The notes below the pieces were generated by a model that had not been told where the DNA came from, ran no database searches, and saw only the letters and a list, made by a program, of their open reading frames with translations. DNA of 55,320 nt, taken from the NCBI RefSeq assembly GCF_008579165.1, contig NZ_BKCN01000017.1, one strand, 5' to 3'. The first letter of the stretch is position 1. Each line of letters starts with the position of its first letter. Source of the stretch: Iodidimonas nitroreducens. Its GTDB lineage: Bacteria > Pseudomonadota > Alphaproteobacteria > Sphingomonadales > Rhodothalassiaceae. Position numbers and translations under genes: made by a program. Shown in pieces: positions 46,582 to 55,320 of the stretch.

Positions 46582-48891
46582 CGCGCGTCCCGGCCAGGGC
46601 TGGTTTTTGACAGGCGCAGACGCAGGGCATTGAGGGTGACGATCAGCGAGGAAGACGACATCGCCAAAGCGGCAATCAAAGGGGTGACATAGCCCGCCAC
46701 GGCCAAAGGCACAGCCAAAAGATTATAGCCCAAAGCCATGGCAAAATTTTCAATCACATGGGCACGGGCACGGCGGGCGATATGAAGGGCGTGCAAAAGC
46801 GGCAGCAGGCTATCACTTTGGAAAATGAAATCTGCCGCCGTTTGGGTGATATCGGCAGCGCTGGCGGGCGACATCGAAACATGGGCCGCCCGCAAGGCCG
46901 GGGCATCATTCAGCCCATCCCCCACCATCAGAACCTTATGCCCCGACGCCGCCAGATCGGCGAGGATCGCGATTTTATCCGCCGGTTTGGCCGCCGCTTT
47001 ATAATGATCAATCCCCAGCCGGGCCGCCATCGCCGCCACCGCCGCCGGCTGATCCCCCGAAAGCAGATGCACCTTGATGGATGCCGCCTTCAGCCCGGCC
47101 ACCACCGCCGCCGCATCGGGGCGCAGGCGATCATGAAAAGCAAAAGGCCGGGCCATCCCACCCGCCCGGGCGCACCATAAAACCGGCCCACCGGGTGCCG
47201 TCTCAATCGCGTCATCAGCAGGGCCATCATTGGGATCATGGTCGGGCTGGCGGCTGATGCCCTGAACCCAATCGCGGCTGCCCAGCCGCCACAGATCATC
47301 CCCAAAGCGGGCCGATAGCCCACAGCCGGGTTCTTCATGCACATCATCGGGGCGGGGCAAGAGCACATCAGGATGCTGCGCCCCCCACGCCGCGAACAGG
47401 GCTTTTGAAAGGGGATGCTGGGATTGCCGAGCCAAAGCGGCAGCAAAGCGATCATCGCCCTTTGCCGAAAGCGGCCCGATCAGCGCGGCATGGCCGTGGC
47501 TTAGGGTGCCGGTTTTATCGAAAACCACCAGATCGATGCCCGCCAAGCGTTCCAGCCCATCGGGGGATTTCACCAAAACCCCCAAACGCAACAGCATCCC
47601 CGATGCCACCACCTGCACCACCGGCACCGCCAATCCCAAAGCACAGGGGCAGGTGATGATCAGCACCGCCACGGAAATCATCAGGGATTGATACCAATCC
47701 GCCCCCGCCAGCATCCAGCCGATGAAGCTGCCCGCCGCCAGAAGATGCACAAGGGGAGCATAAAAGCGGGCGATCCGATCCGCCAGCCGCACAAAACCGG
47801 CCCGCCCCTGTTCAGCGCATTCCATCAGGCGGGCCATATCGGCCAGCACCGTATCTTCGCCCGCCGCCATGATTTCGATGATCAATGGCCCGGTTTGATT
47901 CAGGGTTCCGGCAAACACATCCATCCCCACCTGCGCCGGCAGCGGCAGGCTTTCCCCGGTCAGAAGGCTGAGATCGATATCGCTGCGCCCCTCGATGATC
48001 TTCCCATCCCCCGGCACCCGCATCCCCGCCGCCACAAATACCCGATCCCCCGGCACAAGGCTTTCCACCGGAACTGAATAACGCTGGCCATCCGGGGCAA
48101 TTTTAGTGGCGGCAATGGCGCGGATGGCCAGCAGATTGCGCGCCGCCTCACCCGCGCGGTGGCGCATGGAATGATCAAGAGTACGACCGATCAGCAAAAA
48201 AAAACACAAGGCTGATGCTGGCATCAAAATACACATGCTCGGCACCGCGAAGGGTTTGGGCAAGGCTGGCCGCCGACGCTAAAATGACCCCAAGGGAAAT
48301 GGGCACATCCATATTCATCCGGCCATGGCGCAAGGCCGCTGCCGCCGAACGATAAAAGGGCATCCCGGCATAGGCCACGGCGGGCAAGGCAATGAGCGCC
48401 GAAAGCCAATGAAACAGGGCGCGGGTTTCGGTATCCATATCCGACACCAAACCCGCCCAAACGGATACCGACAGCAGCATCACATTGGCCGCCGCAAATC
48501 CCGAAACCGCCATCGCCCGCAAAAGCCCCCGGGCGCGGGCTTCATCTTCTTCGCCTGCCAGACGCGCATCAAAGGGCGCCGCATCAAAGCCCAGTGCTTC
48601 AATGCTTTGGCGCAAAAGATCGGCATCCTGAAGGCCGGGCCGATAGCGCAAGCGCACCCGTCGGGTGGTGAGATTGGCGCGCGCCGCCTCTACCCCCTCC
48701 AGCTTGGAAAGCCCCTGCTCCAGCTTGCGGATGCAGCCCGCGCAATGCATGCCGGGCACCAGAAAATCCATCTCGTGATCACCGCTTTCCAGATGCCGCG
48801 CACCCCCCTGCCCCCCACCCTGCTTTTCGGCAGATGGCTGCGGGAACACGGCTTGATCCCCGATCGGGTTTTTGGCTGATGAAAGGGTCAT
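46578..48891 (-). CDS. ccoI: CcoI/FixI copper-exporting P-type ATPase (frameshifted)
   Basis: Copper-translocating ATPase that supplies Cu for cbb3 oxidase; about 770 residues. N-terminal metal-binding domain PGMHCAGCIRKLEQGLSKLE, ion-channel motif ITCPCALGLAVPVV, phosphorylation site VVFDKTGTLSHGHA, hinge VGDGLNDAPALRAAHVSMSP. A nine-A run (48196-48204) breaks the frame: with eight, the reading is SLVFFLLIGRTLDHSMRHRA, so one base is extra. ATG at 48891 overlaps the ccoH end, and the stop overlaps ccoS. Belongs to the fixGHIS order. Confidence 0.94.
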
Positions 48892-49412
48892 GGGGCGATG
48901 AACACCTCTTTGCGCTGATGGAATATCTGCGCATCCCCGCGCACAGCACTGATCCGCAATTCCCAGCGCCCCGCGCGGGGCACGGTGATCATCCCCTCAT
49001 AGCGGCCCGCCCCCAGATTGGCGAGGCCAAGGCCGGTATCATGTTCTTCCTCGATTGGGGAAAAGAAGGTCGCCCTCACATCAAGATCATCCAAAGGCTG
49101 GCCGCGATCATCCAAAAAGCGGGCAAAAACCTGCCTTTGCAAAACCATGCCGCCCATTTTCTGGTCAAATTCAACCTGCCAGCCTAAGGCATTTTGCGCT
49201 GCAGCAGCGGCCAGCACATCATTATAATCCCGGCCCTTGCGATAGGCATCCTCTTCCTGCACCCCATCATAGCTCATGGCGGCAAACACCATCATGATGA
49301 TATTGGCGCCTAGGATGAGCCCGAAAAACCCGCAAAATATCAGCAGAACCTTGCGCCCGGTGAGCGGCTTTTCAAATGCTCTTGCCACAGCCATGATTCT
49401 CTTGTCCTTCAT
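48888..49412 (-). CDS. ccoH: CcoH/FixH cbb3 assembly protein
   Basis: Membrane-anchored periplasmic factor for cbb3 assembly, 174 residues. One helix (LLIFCGFFGLILGANIIMMV) then the FixH pattern MSYDGVQEEDAYRKGRDYND, LGWQVEFDQKMGGMVLQ and GRWELRISAVRGD. ATG at 49412; ATG at 49394 is an alternative. Sits between ccoG and ccoI. Confidence 0.9.
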   Translation of the reverse strand: MKDKRIMAVARAFEKPLTGRKVLLIFCGFFGLILGANIIMMVFAAMSYDGVQEEDAYRKGRDYNDVLAAAAAQNALGWQVEFDQKMGGMVLQRQVFARFLDDRGQPLDDLDVRATFFSPIEEEHDTGLGLANLGAGRYEGMITVPRAGRWELRISAVRGDAQIFHQRKEVFIAP

Positions 49413-49425
49413 CTTTTGGCGCCCT

Positions 49426-50961
49426 TCATCTTTGGGGCGGCGTACGAAAGCCAATATTTTGGGATGCCAGCACGGGACGCGCCGAATCTCCCAAATCTCC
49501 CGAAGCCTGATCATCCTCTTGTCGCAGCATGATCCTGATCTGCGCCTCGCCATCCCGAAAGCGGGATGCGTTCAGCCCTTCTTTAGGCAGAGCTACATAA
49601 AGCCGGATGGTTTTTTGGGCATCCGGCCCCACCGAAACCACATCCACAGGTCCCTGATGATTGGGGCGGCTCAATTCATAGCCATCCAGCCCCTTGATAG
49701 CGATGATGAAATTGCGTTCTTCATGGGCTTTATTGATGATTTTGAGCTGATAGCCATTGCGCACGCCGCCATCCGAAAGCAAAACATATAATGGATTGCG
49801 ATCCTGCTGGACCGAAAGATCAAGATCACTGCGGGTGAGCAATCCATAGGCCATGATCGCCATGGTCAGCAGGATGGACAGGCCATAGATGATGGTCCGG
49901 CCCCGCAATAATTTTGGCCGCGTTTCTCGCCCTTCCGCACGGGCCTGGGGCATGGCCAGTGTTTCATAATCAATCAACCCGCGCGGACGGTCCACCCGAT
50001 CCATGATTTCATTGCAGGCATCCACACAAAGCGCGCACTGAATACATTCAAGCTGCGGCCCATCGCGAATATCGATGCCCACCGGGCAAACGGTCACACA
50101 GGCCTTGCAATCAATGCAATCGCCGCGTCCCTCCCAGCTTTCGCCCTGTTTATGCGGGCCGCGCGGCTCACCCCGGTCCGCCTTGTAGGAAACCAGATAG
50201 GTATCGGCATCAAACATCGCGCCCTGAATGCGCGGCCAGGGGCACATATAGGTGCACACCTGCTCGCGCATCAATCCGCCCAGGCTGTAGGTGGTAAAGC
50301 TTAAGGCCGCAATGGCGATATATGCGGCCATCGGGGCATCGCCCTGCAATAAATCGCTTAAAAGGGTGGGAGCATCGGCAAAATAAAAAACCCATGCCCC
50401 GCCGGTGGCCACGGAAATCACCAGCCAGATGCCATGGGTGATGGATTTTTTGGCGATCTTCTCCAGCCGCCATGGGGCTTTATCAAGGCGCATCCGCTTA
50501 TTGCGATCACCTTGTACCAATCGTTCAACCCAGATGAAAAGATCGGTCCATACCGTTTGCGGGCAGGCATAGCCGCACCAGACCCGCCCGAAAAGCGACG
50601 TGACAAGAAACAAAGCCAGCGCCGACAGGATCAAAAGACCGGTGAGATAATAAATCTCCTGCGGCCAGATTTCGATGAAGAAGATATAAAAGCGCCGATT
50701 GGGCAGATCGAGCAGAACCGCCTGATCAGGTGCCGATGGCCCGCGATCCCAACGAAGCCATGGGGTGATATAATAAATCCCCAAAGTGATCAGCATCACC
50801 ACCCATTTCACATTGCGAAACAAGCCGCTCACCCTTTTGGGGTAAATCTTGATCCTTTTTTGATAAAGCGGCGCAGCCTTGTTCGGCTGTGGGGGGAGCG
50901 GTGTTCCCGCCGCCCCGGCCATGGGATGCGCCGCGCCTGCCTCATCAGTCAATCTAATCAC
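49426..50961 (-). CDS. ccoG: CcoG/FixG cupric reductase, cbb3 assembly
   Basis: Iron-sulfur membrane protein that reduces Cu(II) for cbb3 assembly; 511 residues. Membrane spans near the start, the cluster-binding segments GRVWCGYACPQTVWTDLF and YMCPWPRIQGAMFD, and a ferredoxin domain with CIDCKACVTVCPVGIDIRDG and CIQCALCVDACNEIMD (two 4Fe-4S sites). The C-terminal Ig-like FixG domain ends PVLASQNIGF. Start is GTG at 50961. Follows ccoP by ten bases. Confidence 0.94.
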   Translation of the reverse strand: MIRLTDEAGAAHPMAGAAGTPLPPQPNKAAPLYQKRIKIYPKRVSGLFRNVKWVVMLITLGIYYITPWLRWDRGPSAPDQAVLLDLPNRRFYIFFIEIWPQEIYYLTGLLILSALALFLVTSLFGRVWCGYACPQTVWTDLFIWVERLVQGDRNKRMRLDKAPWRLEKIAKKSITHGIWLVISVATGGAWVFYFADAPTLLSDLLQGDAPMAAYIAIAALSFTTYSLGGLMREQVCTYMCPWPRIQGAMFDADTYLVSYKADRGEPRGPHKQGESWEGRGDCIDCKACVTVCPVGIDIRDGPQLECIQCALCVDACNEIMDRVDRPRGLIDYETLAMPQARAEGRETRPKLLRGRTIIYGLSILLTMAIMAYGLLTRSDLDLSVQQDRNPLYVLLSDGGVRNGYQLKIINKAHEERNFIIAIKGLDGYELSRPNHQGPVDVVSVGPDAQKTIRLYVALPKEGLNASRFRDGEAQIRIMLRQEDDQASGDLGDSARPVLASQNIGFRTPPQR

Positions 50962-50971
50962 CGCTTATGGT

Positions 50972-51865
50972 TCAATTCGCCTCATCCTGACCACCGCCAA
51001 GGCTATGCACATAAATCGCAAGCTGTTTGATGGTGGCATCGTCAAGCCGCCCGGCCCAGGCGGGCATTACCCCCGCCCGGCCATTGGCCACGGTTTCATA
51101 GATCGTGGCCCGATCACCGCCATAAAGCCAGATGGCATCGGTTAAATTGGGCGCGCCCAATTCCTTCATCCCCTTGGCATCCGCGCCATGGCAGGCCGAA
51201 CAGATCTGCTCGAACGTCACCTGCCCGCGCGCCACCGCCGCTTCATCCTCGGCCTGATCATGAAATGACAAAACATAATCCACCACATCCGACACCTCGT
51301 TCCGCGTCAGGATCTGATCCGCCAGATAACCCTGCATGACCGACAGGCGGGTTTCATAATCGGCTTCCCAGCGGATACCATGCTGCAGGGTTTGATAGAT
51401 ATCGGACAAAGTGCCGCCCCACAGCCAGGCATCATCATTCAGATTGGGAAAGCCCACAAAGCCCTGCGCACCCGAACCATGACAAGCCGCACAATTATCG
51501 CCAAAGGCCGCCGCCCCCCCGGCCATGCTGATCCGCAGCAATTGGGGATCGTTGATCACCGCCTCAAGCGGCTGTTCGCGGATCTGCTGATAATAAACCT
51601 CGCGGCCCTCGGCCACCCTTTGCAATTCGGCGGTCACCTCGGCACGCTTGGAAAAGCCGGCAATGCCCTTGCTGTAGGTCCATTCTCCCACCCAAATGGG
51701 CCAGGATGGATACCAGATCCAGCCCAAAATGGCGATGACGATCGAGGCATAAAACATATAAAGCCACCAGCGCGGCAGGGGATTATCAAGCTCGGTGATC
51801 CCATCCCAATCATGGCCGGTGGTATCGATCCCGGTGAGTTCATCTTTGTCCGGTGCCTTGCTCAT
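50972..51865 (-). CDS. ccoP: CcoP, cbb3 oxidase dihaem cytochrome c subunit
   Basis: Electron-entry subunit of cbb3 oxidase, 297 residues. An N-terminal span (WLYMFYASIVIAILGWIWY) is preceded by the family phrase DGITELDNPLPRWW. Two haem c motifs: CAACHGSGAQGF and CSACHGADAKGM, each with a later Met ligand region. ATG at 51865 overlaps the ccoQ stop. Complete, no frame break. Confidence 0.96.
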   Translation of the reverse strand: MSKAPDKDELTGIDTTGHDWDGITELDNPLPRWWLYMFYASIVIAILGWIWYPSWPIWVGEWTYSKGIAGFSKRAEVTAELQRVAEGREVYYQQIREQPLEAVINDPQLLRISMAGGAAAFGDNCAACHGSGAQGFVGFPNLNDDAWLWGGTLSDIYQTLQHGIRWEADYETRLSVMQGYLADQILTRNEVSDVVDYVLSFHDQAEDEAAVARGQVTFEQICSACHGADAKGMKELGAPNLTDAIWLYGGDRATIYETVANGRAGVMPAWAGRLDDATIKQLAIYVHSLGGGQDEAN

Positions 51866-52077
51866 GATCTTTGATCCTTGTCTGTCGGGCGCGCGCCGGG
51901 TGCCTTCTTGCCTGTGCCAAAATCTTCGGGCGGCTCATCGCTAAGCGGCAGGCGGCTGGCATGATCGAATTTATCCTTGTTGCGGGGCCATAAGGCATAG
52001 CCCAGCACCGCAATGAACAGCACGAGCAGGAACAAAAGCCCCCAGGTGCCTGCAATATTCGATAAGGCTTCATACAT
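51862..52077 (-). CDS. ccoQ: CcoQ, small cbb3 oxidase subunit
   Basis: 71 residues: one membrane helix (GLLFLLVLFIAVLGYALWP) and a charged tail RNKDKFDHASRLPLSDE, the CcoQ pattern. Stabilises the oxidase complex in relatives. ATG at 52077, five bases after ccoO; stop overlaps ccoP. Confidence 0.9.
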   Translation of the reverse strand: MYEALSNIAGTWGLLFLLVLFIAVLGYALWPRNKDKFDHASRLPLSDEPPEDFGTGKKAPGARPTDKDQRS

Positions 52078-52082
52078 CGCAC

Positions 52083-52820
52083 TTATCTTTCATTATCAGC
52101 CTCTTGCGCCTTATAAACATTGAAATCCACCAATGTTCCCAGCATCTGCATATAGGCAATGAGGGCATCAAGCTCGGAAATCAGGCGCGGATTGCCATCG
52201 AAATCGCGCACCGCAATCCCTTCGCCATAACGTTCATAAAGCCCATCCAGATCGCCAAAGGGCTGCAATTGTGCCACCAGATCGGCCTTGGCATGGGCGA
52301 TCATCTGAGCATCATAGGGCACCCCCACCAGAGCATGGGTTTCGAGCACGGCTTCGATAATCTCCACATCAAGGGGCGTGCGCGCGAGAAAGGGATAGCC
52401 GGGCATCACCGATTCCGGCACCACCGAACGCGGATCGGCCATGTGCAATTGATGCCATTCATCAGAATATTTATTCCCCAGCCGAGCCAGATCGGGGCCG
52501 GTGCGCTTGGATCCCCATTGAAACGGATGATCATACATGCTTTCGGCGGCCAGCGAATAATGGCCATAGCGATCCACTTCCGAGCGCAAAGACCGGATCA
52601 TCTGGCTATGGCAATTATAGCAGCCTTCGCGGATATAGATATTCCGCCCCGCCAGTTCCAAAGGGGTATAGGGCCTGATGCCCTCGACCTTTTCAATCGT
52701 GCTTTTGATCCAGAACAACGGCACGATTTCAACCAGCCCGCCAATCGACACGACGACAAGGGTCAGCACCAGCAGCAGGATCGAATTCTTCTCGATGGTT
52801 TTATGTGTGAATTTTGCCAT
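52083..52820 (-). CDS. ccoO: CcoO, cbb3 oxidase monohaem cytochrome c subunit
   Basis: 245 residues. N-terminal span SILLLVLTLVVVSIGGLVEI, then the haem c site GCYNCHSQMIRSLRSEVDRY (cited to 20) and YSLAAESMYDHPFQWGSKRT (cited to 20), typical CcoO. The ATG at 52820 (MAKFTHKTIEKN) is preferred over the upstream in-frame ATG at 52835, which overlaps ccoN. Transfers electrons from CcoP to CcoN. Confidence 0.96.
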   Translation of the reverse strand: MAKFTHKTIEKNSILLLVLTLVVVSIGGLVEIVPLFWIKSTIEKVEGIRPYTPLELAGRNIYIREGCYNCHSQMIRSLRSEVDRYGHYSLAAESMYDHPFQWGSKRTGPDLARLGNKYSDEWHQLHMADPRSVVPESVMPGYPFLARTPLDVEIIEAVLETHALVGVPYDAQMIAHAKADLVAQLQPFGDLDGLYERYGEGIAVRDFDGNPRLISELDALIAYMQMLGTLVDFNVYKAQEADNER

Positions 52821-52831
52821 GATCCCTGTCC

Positions 52832-54475
52832 TCATTCCGCCGGTTGCGCCAAAGCACGCTCTGGCTCGATGGCTTCATTGCCGCGCACCCGGCCTTTTGC
52901 CGTCATATACACATTATAGGCCATGATCAGCGCACCGATGAGGAACAACACGCCCCCCATACCGCGGATAATATAATAGGGGTGCATGGCCTCAACGGTT
53001 TGGACGAAGGAAAATTGCAAGAAGCCCAGATCATCATAAGCCCGCCACATCAGACCCTGCATGATCCCCGAAACCCACATGGCGGTGATGTATAAAAGGA
53101 TGCCAAAGGTGGCGACCCAGAAATGCCATTCCACCAAAACCAGCGAATAAAGCTGCCGCACCCCGAACACGGCAGGGGCCATGCAGTAAATCGCCCCAAA
53201 GGAAACAAAGCCCACCCAGCCCAAAGCGCCGGAATGCACATGGCCGATGGTCCAATCGGTATAGTGCGAAAGACCGTTCACCCAGTGCATCGACATCACC
53301 GGCCCTTCAAAGGTGCTCATCCCGTAAAAGGCAACGGAAACCACCAGCATCCGGATCACCGGATCGGTGCGCAGCTTATCCCATGCGCCTTTCAAGGTGA
53401 GCAGGCCATTCAGCATCCCACCCCAGCTTGGCATCCACAACATGATCGAAAAGGTGGCCCCCAGGGTTTGCGCCCATAAGGGCAAGGCGGTGTAGTGCAG
53501 ATGATGCGGCCCGGCCCAGATATAAAGAAAGATCAGCGCCCAGAAATGGATGATCGACAAGCGATAGGAAAAAACCGGACGTTCGGCCCTTTTGGGGATG
53601 AAATAATACATGATCCCCAAAAACCCGGCGGTGAGGAAAAAGCCCACGGCATTATGGCCATACCACCATTGGATCAGGGCATCTTGCGTGCCGGAAAAAA
53701 GCTGCACCGATTTCGACGAGAAAAGCGATATGGGAATCGAGATATTATTGCCCAGATGCAGCATCGCAATGGTCACGATAAAGGCCAGATAAAACCAATT
53801 GGCCACATAGATATGCGGCTCCTGGCGTTTGGCCAAAGTTGCGAGGAAAACCAGCAGATAGGTCACCCAAACGATGGTCAGCCAGATATCGGCATACCAT
53901 TCGGGCTCGGCATATTCCTTGGATTGGGTCACCCCCATCAGATAACCGGTGGCCGCGATCACAATGAAAAGCTGATAGCCCCAGAAAACGAACCAGGGCG
54001 CAATATCCCCGGCCAGCCGCGCCCGGCTGGTGCGCTGGACCACCCAAAAGCTTGTGGCGATCAGCACATTGCCGCCAAAGGCAAAAATCACCGCCGATGT
54101 GTGCAAAGGCCGCATCCGCCCGAAATTGAGGAAGCTGGTATCGAAATTGAGCGCCGGGAATGCAAGCTGAAAGGCGATCACCACCCCCACCAGAAAGCCC
54201 ACAACACCCCAAAAGATCGAGGCCACGACGCCATATTTGACGATCACATCATTATAGCCCACCGGCGGCCCGGCAGATCGCCCGGCCCGATCCCCAATAA
54301 GGGCGATCCCGGCAATAAAGGCCGCAGCAAACAGCAGGGCATGCACCCGCATCGGGGTATCGAGGGCATACATGGCAATGAAAATCCACAAAAGCGCGCC
54401 CGCGCCCAAAGCGATGATCACGCCCCAGGCAAGAAGGGGAAGCCCCCCCGGCAAAGCTGGTTTCGTGGCTGACAT
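52832..54475 (-). CDS. ccoN: CcoN, cbb3 oxidase catalytic subunit
   Basis: Haem-copper oxidase subunit I of the high-oxygen-affinity type, 547 residues with about twelve spans. Haem and copper ligands lie in RPLHTSAVIFAFGGNVLIAT (cited to 20), WWYGHNAVGFFLTAGFLG, WAGPHHLHYTALPLWAQ and DWTIGHVHSGALGWVGF. ATG at 54475 behind AGGGAAAGGAAC. First gene of ccoNOQP, 122 bases from an FNR box. Confidence 0.97.
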   Translation of the reverse strand: MSATKPALPGGLPLLAWGVIIALGAGALLWIFIAMYALDTPMRVHALLFAAAFIAGIALIGDRAGRSAGPPVGYNDVIVKYGVVASIFWGVVGFLVGVVIAFQLAFPALNFDTSFLNFGRMRPLHTSAVIFAFGGNVLIATSFWVVQRTSRARLAGDIAPWFVFWGYQLFIVIAATGYLMGVTQSKEYAEPEWYADIWLTIVWVTYLLVFLATLAKRQEPHIYVANWFYLAFIVTIAMLHLGNNISIPISLFSSKSVQLFSGTQDALIQWWYGHNAVGFFLTAGFLGIMYYFIPKRAERPVFSYRLSIIHFWALIFLYIWAGPHHLHYTALPLWAQTLGATFSIMLWMPSWGGMLNGLLTLKGAWDKLRTDPVIRMLVVSVAFYGMSTFEGPVMSMHWVNGLSHYTDWTIGHVHSGALGWVGFVSFGAIYCMAPAVFGVRQLYSLVLVEWHFWVATFGILLYITAMWVSGIMQGLMWRAYDDLGFLQFSFVQTVEAMHPYYIIRGMGGVLFLIGALIMAYNVYMTAKGRVRGNEAIEPERALAQPAE

Positions 54476-54596
54476 GGGGCCTGTTCCTTTCCCTGCTTCT
54501 TAAATCCGATGATCCGGCCATCGCAATCGGCGGATCGTTTTTTTGATGACCACGCCTGATCTATGGTTCTGTTTGCCTTTAGCGGCTCGGCTGCGG

Positions 54597-54612
54597 TTTG
54601 ATCCAGATCAAA
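54597..54612. promoter_or_regulatory. FNR/FixK box upstream of ccoN
   Basis: TTTGATCCAGATCAAA is a perfect palindrome carrying TTGAT-N4-ATCAA, the FNR/FixK consensus. It is centred about 130 bases before the ccoN ATG, in a gene-free spacer, and should activate cbb3 oxidase at low oxygen. Confidence 0.9.
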
Positions 54613-54659
54613 TCAGCCGCACCCAATGAAAATTTCGCCACGCGCTATCGCCTGCCCCC

Positions 54660-55016
54660 TCATGGCGGGGCAGGATCATGGGCAAAAGCCGATAAAACCG
54701 GGATTGGCCCCACCCCATATGCCCCCACCGCAAGCCTGATGAACGGCTTTAAGGCCCGCGCGGATGTTTGCGGTTGTCGATGAAAAGAAAGAACACCGGA
54801 TACCGCCATCGCAGCATGGCACGGGCCGGAAAAGGACGCCGGATGATCGCGGCCATCGGGGATGACCGACAGGCACAAAAGGCTTTGGGGCAGGCCCAAG
54901 AAAGAGGGTTCATTAGCTTGTGCCGAGTCTTGTGCCGATGATGCCGCCAAAGCCGGGGCCAATATCACGGCCAGGCCTGAAAGCAGGAACCAGCCCGCAA
55001 TCACCAGCCCTGCCAT
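54660..55016 (-). CDS. Small exported protein with its own FNR box
   Basis: 118 residues from the ATG at 55016, which has a well-placed AGAGGG ribosome site; the frame is open to 55076 but that start is poorer. Signal peptide MAGLVIAGWFLLSGLAVILA with a probable cut after ALA. The mature part has two Cys (in QSLLCLSVIPDG and SGPCHAAMAVSG) and ends AFAHDPAPP. The Cys and His pattern vaguely recalls DUF2946 proteins, but I cannot place it firmly. It lies directly upstream of ccoNOQP on the same strand and is preceded by an FNR box at 55143, so expression at low oxygen is likely. Confidence 0.55.
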   Translation of the reverse strand: MAGLVIAGWFLLSGLAVILAPALAASSAQDSAQANEPSFLGLPQSLLCLSVIPDGRDHPASFSGPCHAAMAVSGVLSFHRQPQTSARALKPFIRLAVGAYGVGPIPVLSAFAHDPAPP

Positions 55017-55142
55017 GCCACCCTCTTGCCTGATCCGGATCAGGCATCCCTTGGGATAGGCCTTAGCGCTCCCCATCCTCCGCCCTCCTCAAGTCTCTCA
55101 CCCGATGAAGCAAGACACTTAGAAGGCTGGCAGCCTTTCCGC

Positions 55143-55158
55143 TTTGATGCAAATCAAA
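55143..55158. promoter_or_regulatory. FNR/FixK box upstream of the small exported protein
   Basis: TTTGATGCAAATCAAA is a perfect palindrome with TTGAT-N4-ATCAA, about 130 bases before the ATG at 55016, almost the same distance as the box before ccoN. It could also serve a gene to the right of the window. Confidence 0.85.
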
Positions 55159-55256
55159 GTTGATCCCCCAACCCCCTCCCCGACCCTATGTCGCAGGTCT
55201 TTTCATCGCGCCGGGCGCAGACACCCTCTTTCATCAACCCGGGCTGTTTAAATTGC

Positions 55257-55300
55257 GTCACCCCGGCCCCCGAGCCGGGGTCCAACTCGTGAAGGGCGGA
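55257..55300. repeat. Dispersed GC-rich palindrome, copy 3
   Basis: CGTCACCCCGGCCCCCGAGC followed by CGGGGTCCAACTCGTGAAGG: arms ACCCCGG and CCGGGGT. The first part matches copy 1 (reverse complement), the flank matches copy 2. Confidence 0.6.
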
Positions 55301-55320
55301 GCTTGGGAAAGATGGATCCC

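Larger units (their letters stand above)
55017..55320. other. Right-end intergenic region
   Basis: 304 bases with no gene: holds an FNR box at 55143-55158, a palindrome CTGATCCGGATCAG near 55031-55045 overlapping the leader, and a copy of the dispersed GC-rich repeat at 55257-55300. The sequence runs off the window. Confidence 0.6.

Noticed and set aside
55031..55045. CTGATCCGGATCAG as a third FNR box
   Set aside because: It lacks the TTGAT-N4-ATCAA core (has CTGAT/ATCAG) and overlaps the leader next to the ribosome site of the small exported protein; could be a weak site but unsupported.
1..55320. Insertion sequences, prophage, toxin-antitoxin or defence islands
   Set aside because: No transposase, integrase, phage structural, restriction or Cas-like protein is recognisable in any frame; gene content is chromosomal core.

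Overview
The window is one 55.3 kb piece of a chromosome from an alphaproteobacterium of moderately high GC. The evidence is a ChpT phosphotransferase beside a CheA operon, a fixGHIS-type ccoNOQP-ccoGHIS cluster, a mreBCD-mrdAB cluster, a divergent serB/miaA pair and TonB receptors. I cannot name the genus. I found no tRNA, rRNA, CRISPR array, insertion sequence, prophage or replication origin. Nearly all genes are core functions, so this is backbone rather than a genomic island.

Layout. 1-746: 3' part of a lipoprotein gene running off the left edge. 1082-7285: chemotaxis operon cheA-cheW-cheY-cheB-cheR (minus strand), followed upstream by chpT. 8278-15388: housekeeping genes (cysQ, pyrC, ygfZ, a 37-residue membrane protein, meaB, ppdK). 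15555-20596: phosphate uptake pstSCAB with phoU divergent from it. 20938-24495: a four-gene catabolic-looking operon (citryl-CoA-lyase-like, CaiB/BaiF CoA-transferase, pirin, VOC dioxygenase-like) behind a promoter overlapped by palindromic operators. 24670-31149: TonB receptor, proline catabolism putA, DUF2147 protein. 31316-36867: rod-shape elongasome mreB-mreC-mreD-mrdA-rodA. 37107-40045: ilvC, miaA, serB. 40052-46300: cobalamin riboswitch, btuB-btuF-btuC-btuD and two trailing genes (VOC, SDR). 46327-54475: cbb3 oxidase ccoNOQP and assembly genes ccoGHIS behind an FNR box. 54660-55016: a small exported protein with its own FNR box.

How the genes fit together. The organism senses and responds to surroundings (Che, ChpT), scavenges phosphate and vitamin B12, burns proline, and respires at low oxygen with cbb3 oxidase. 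MeaB may link to B12-dependent mutase chemistry encoded elsewhere.

A key caution is that at least 15 reading-frame breaks occur in otherwise intact genes, many at homopolymers and each repaired by adding or removing one base. I read these as uncorrected sequencing errors and annotate the genes as whole CDS with the break positions given.

The most unusual biology I see is a truncated-haemoglobin-like region, lacking the expected haem-ligand histidine, placed inside CheA between the phosphotransfer domain and the dimerisation domain. Next come the citryl-CoA-lyase/CoA-transferase operon with its IclR-like operators, and a B12-riboswitch operon that carries a VOC protein and a dehydrogenase.
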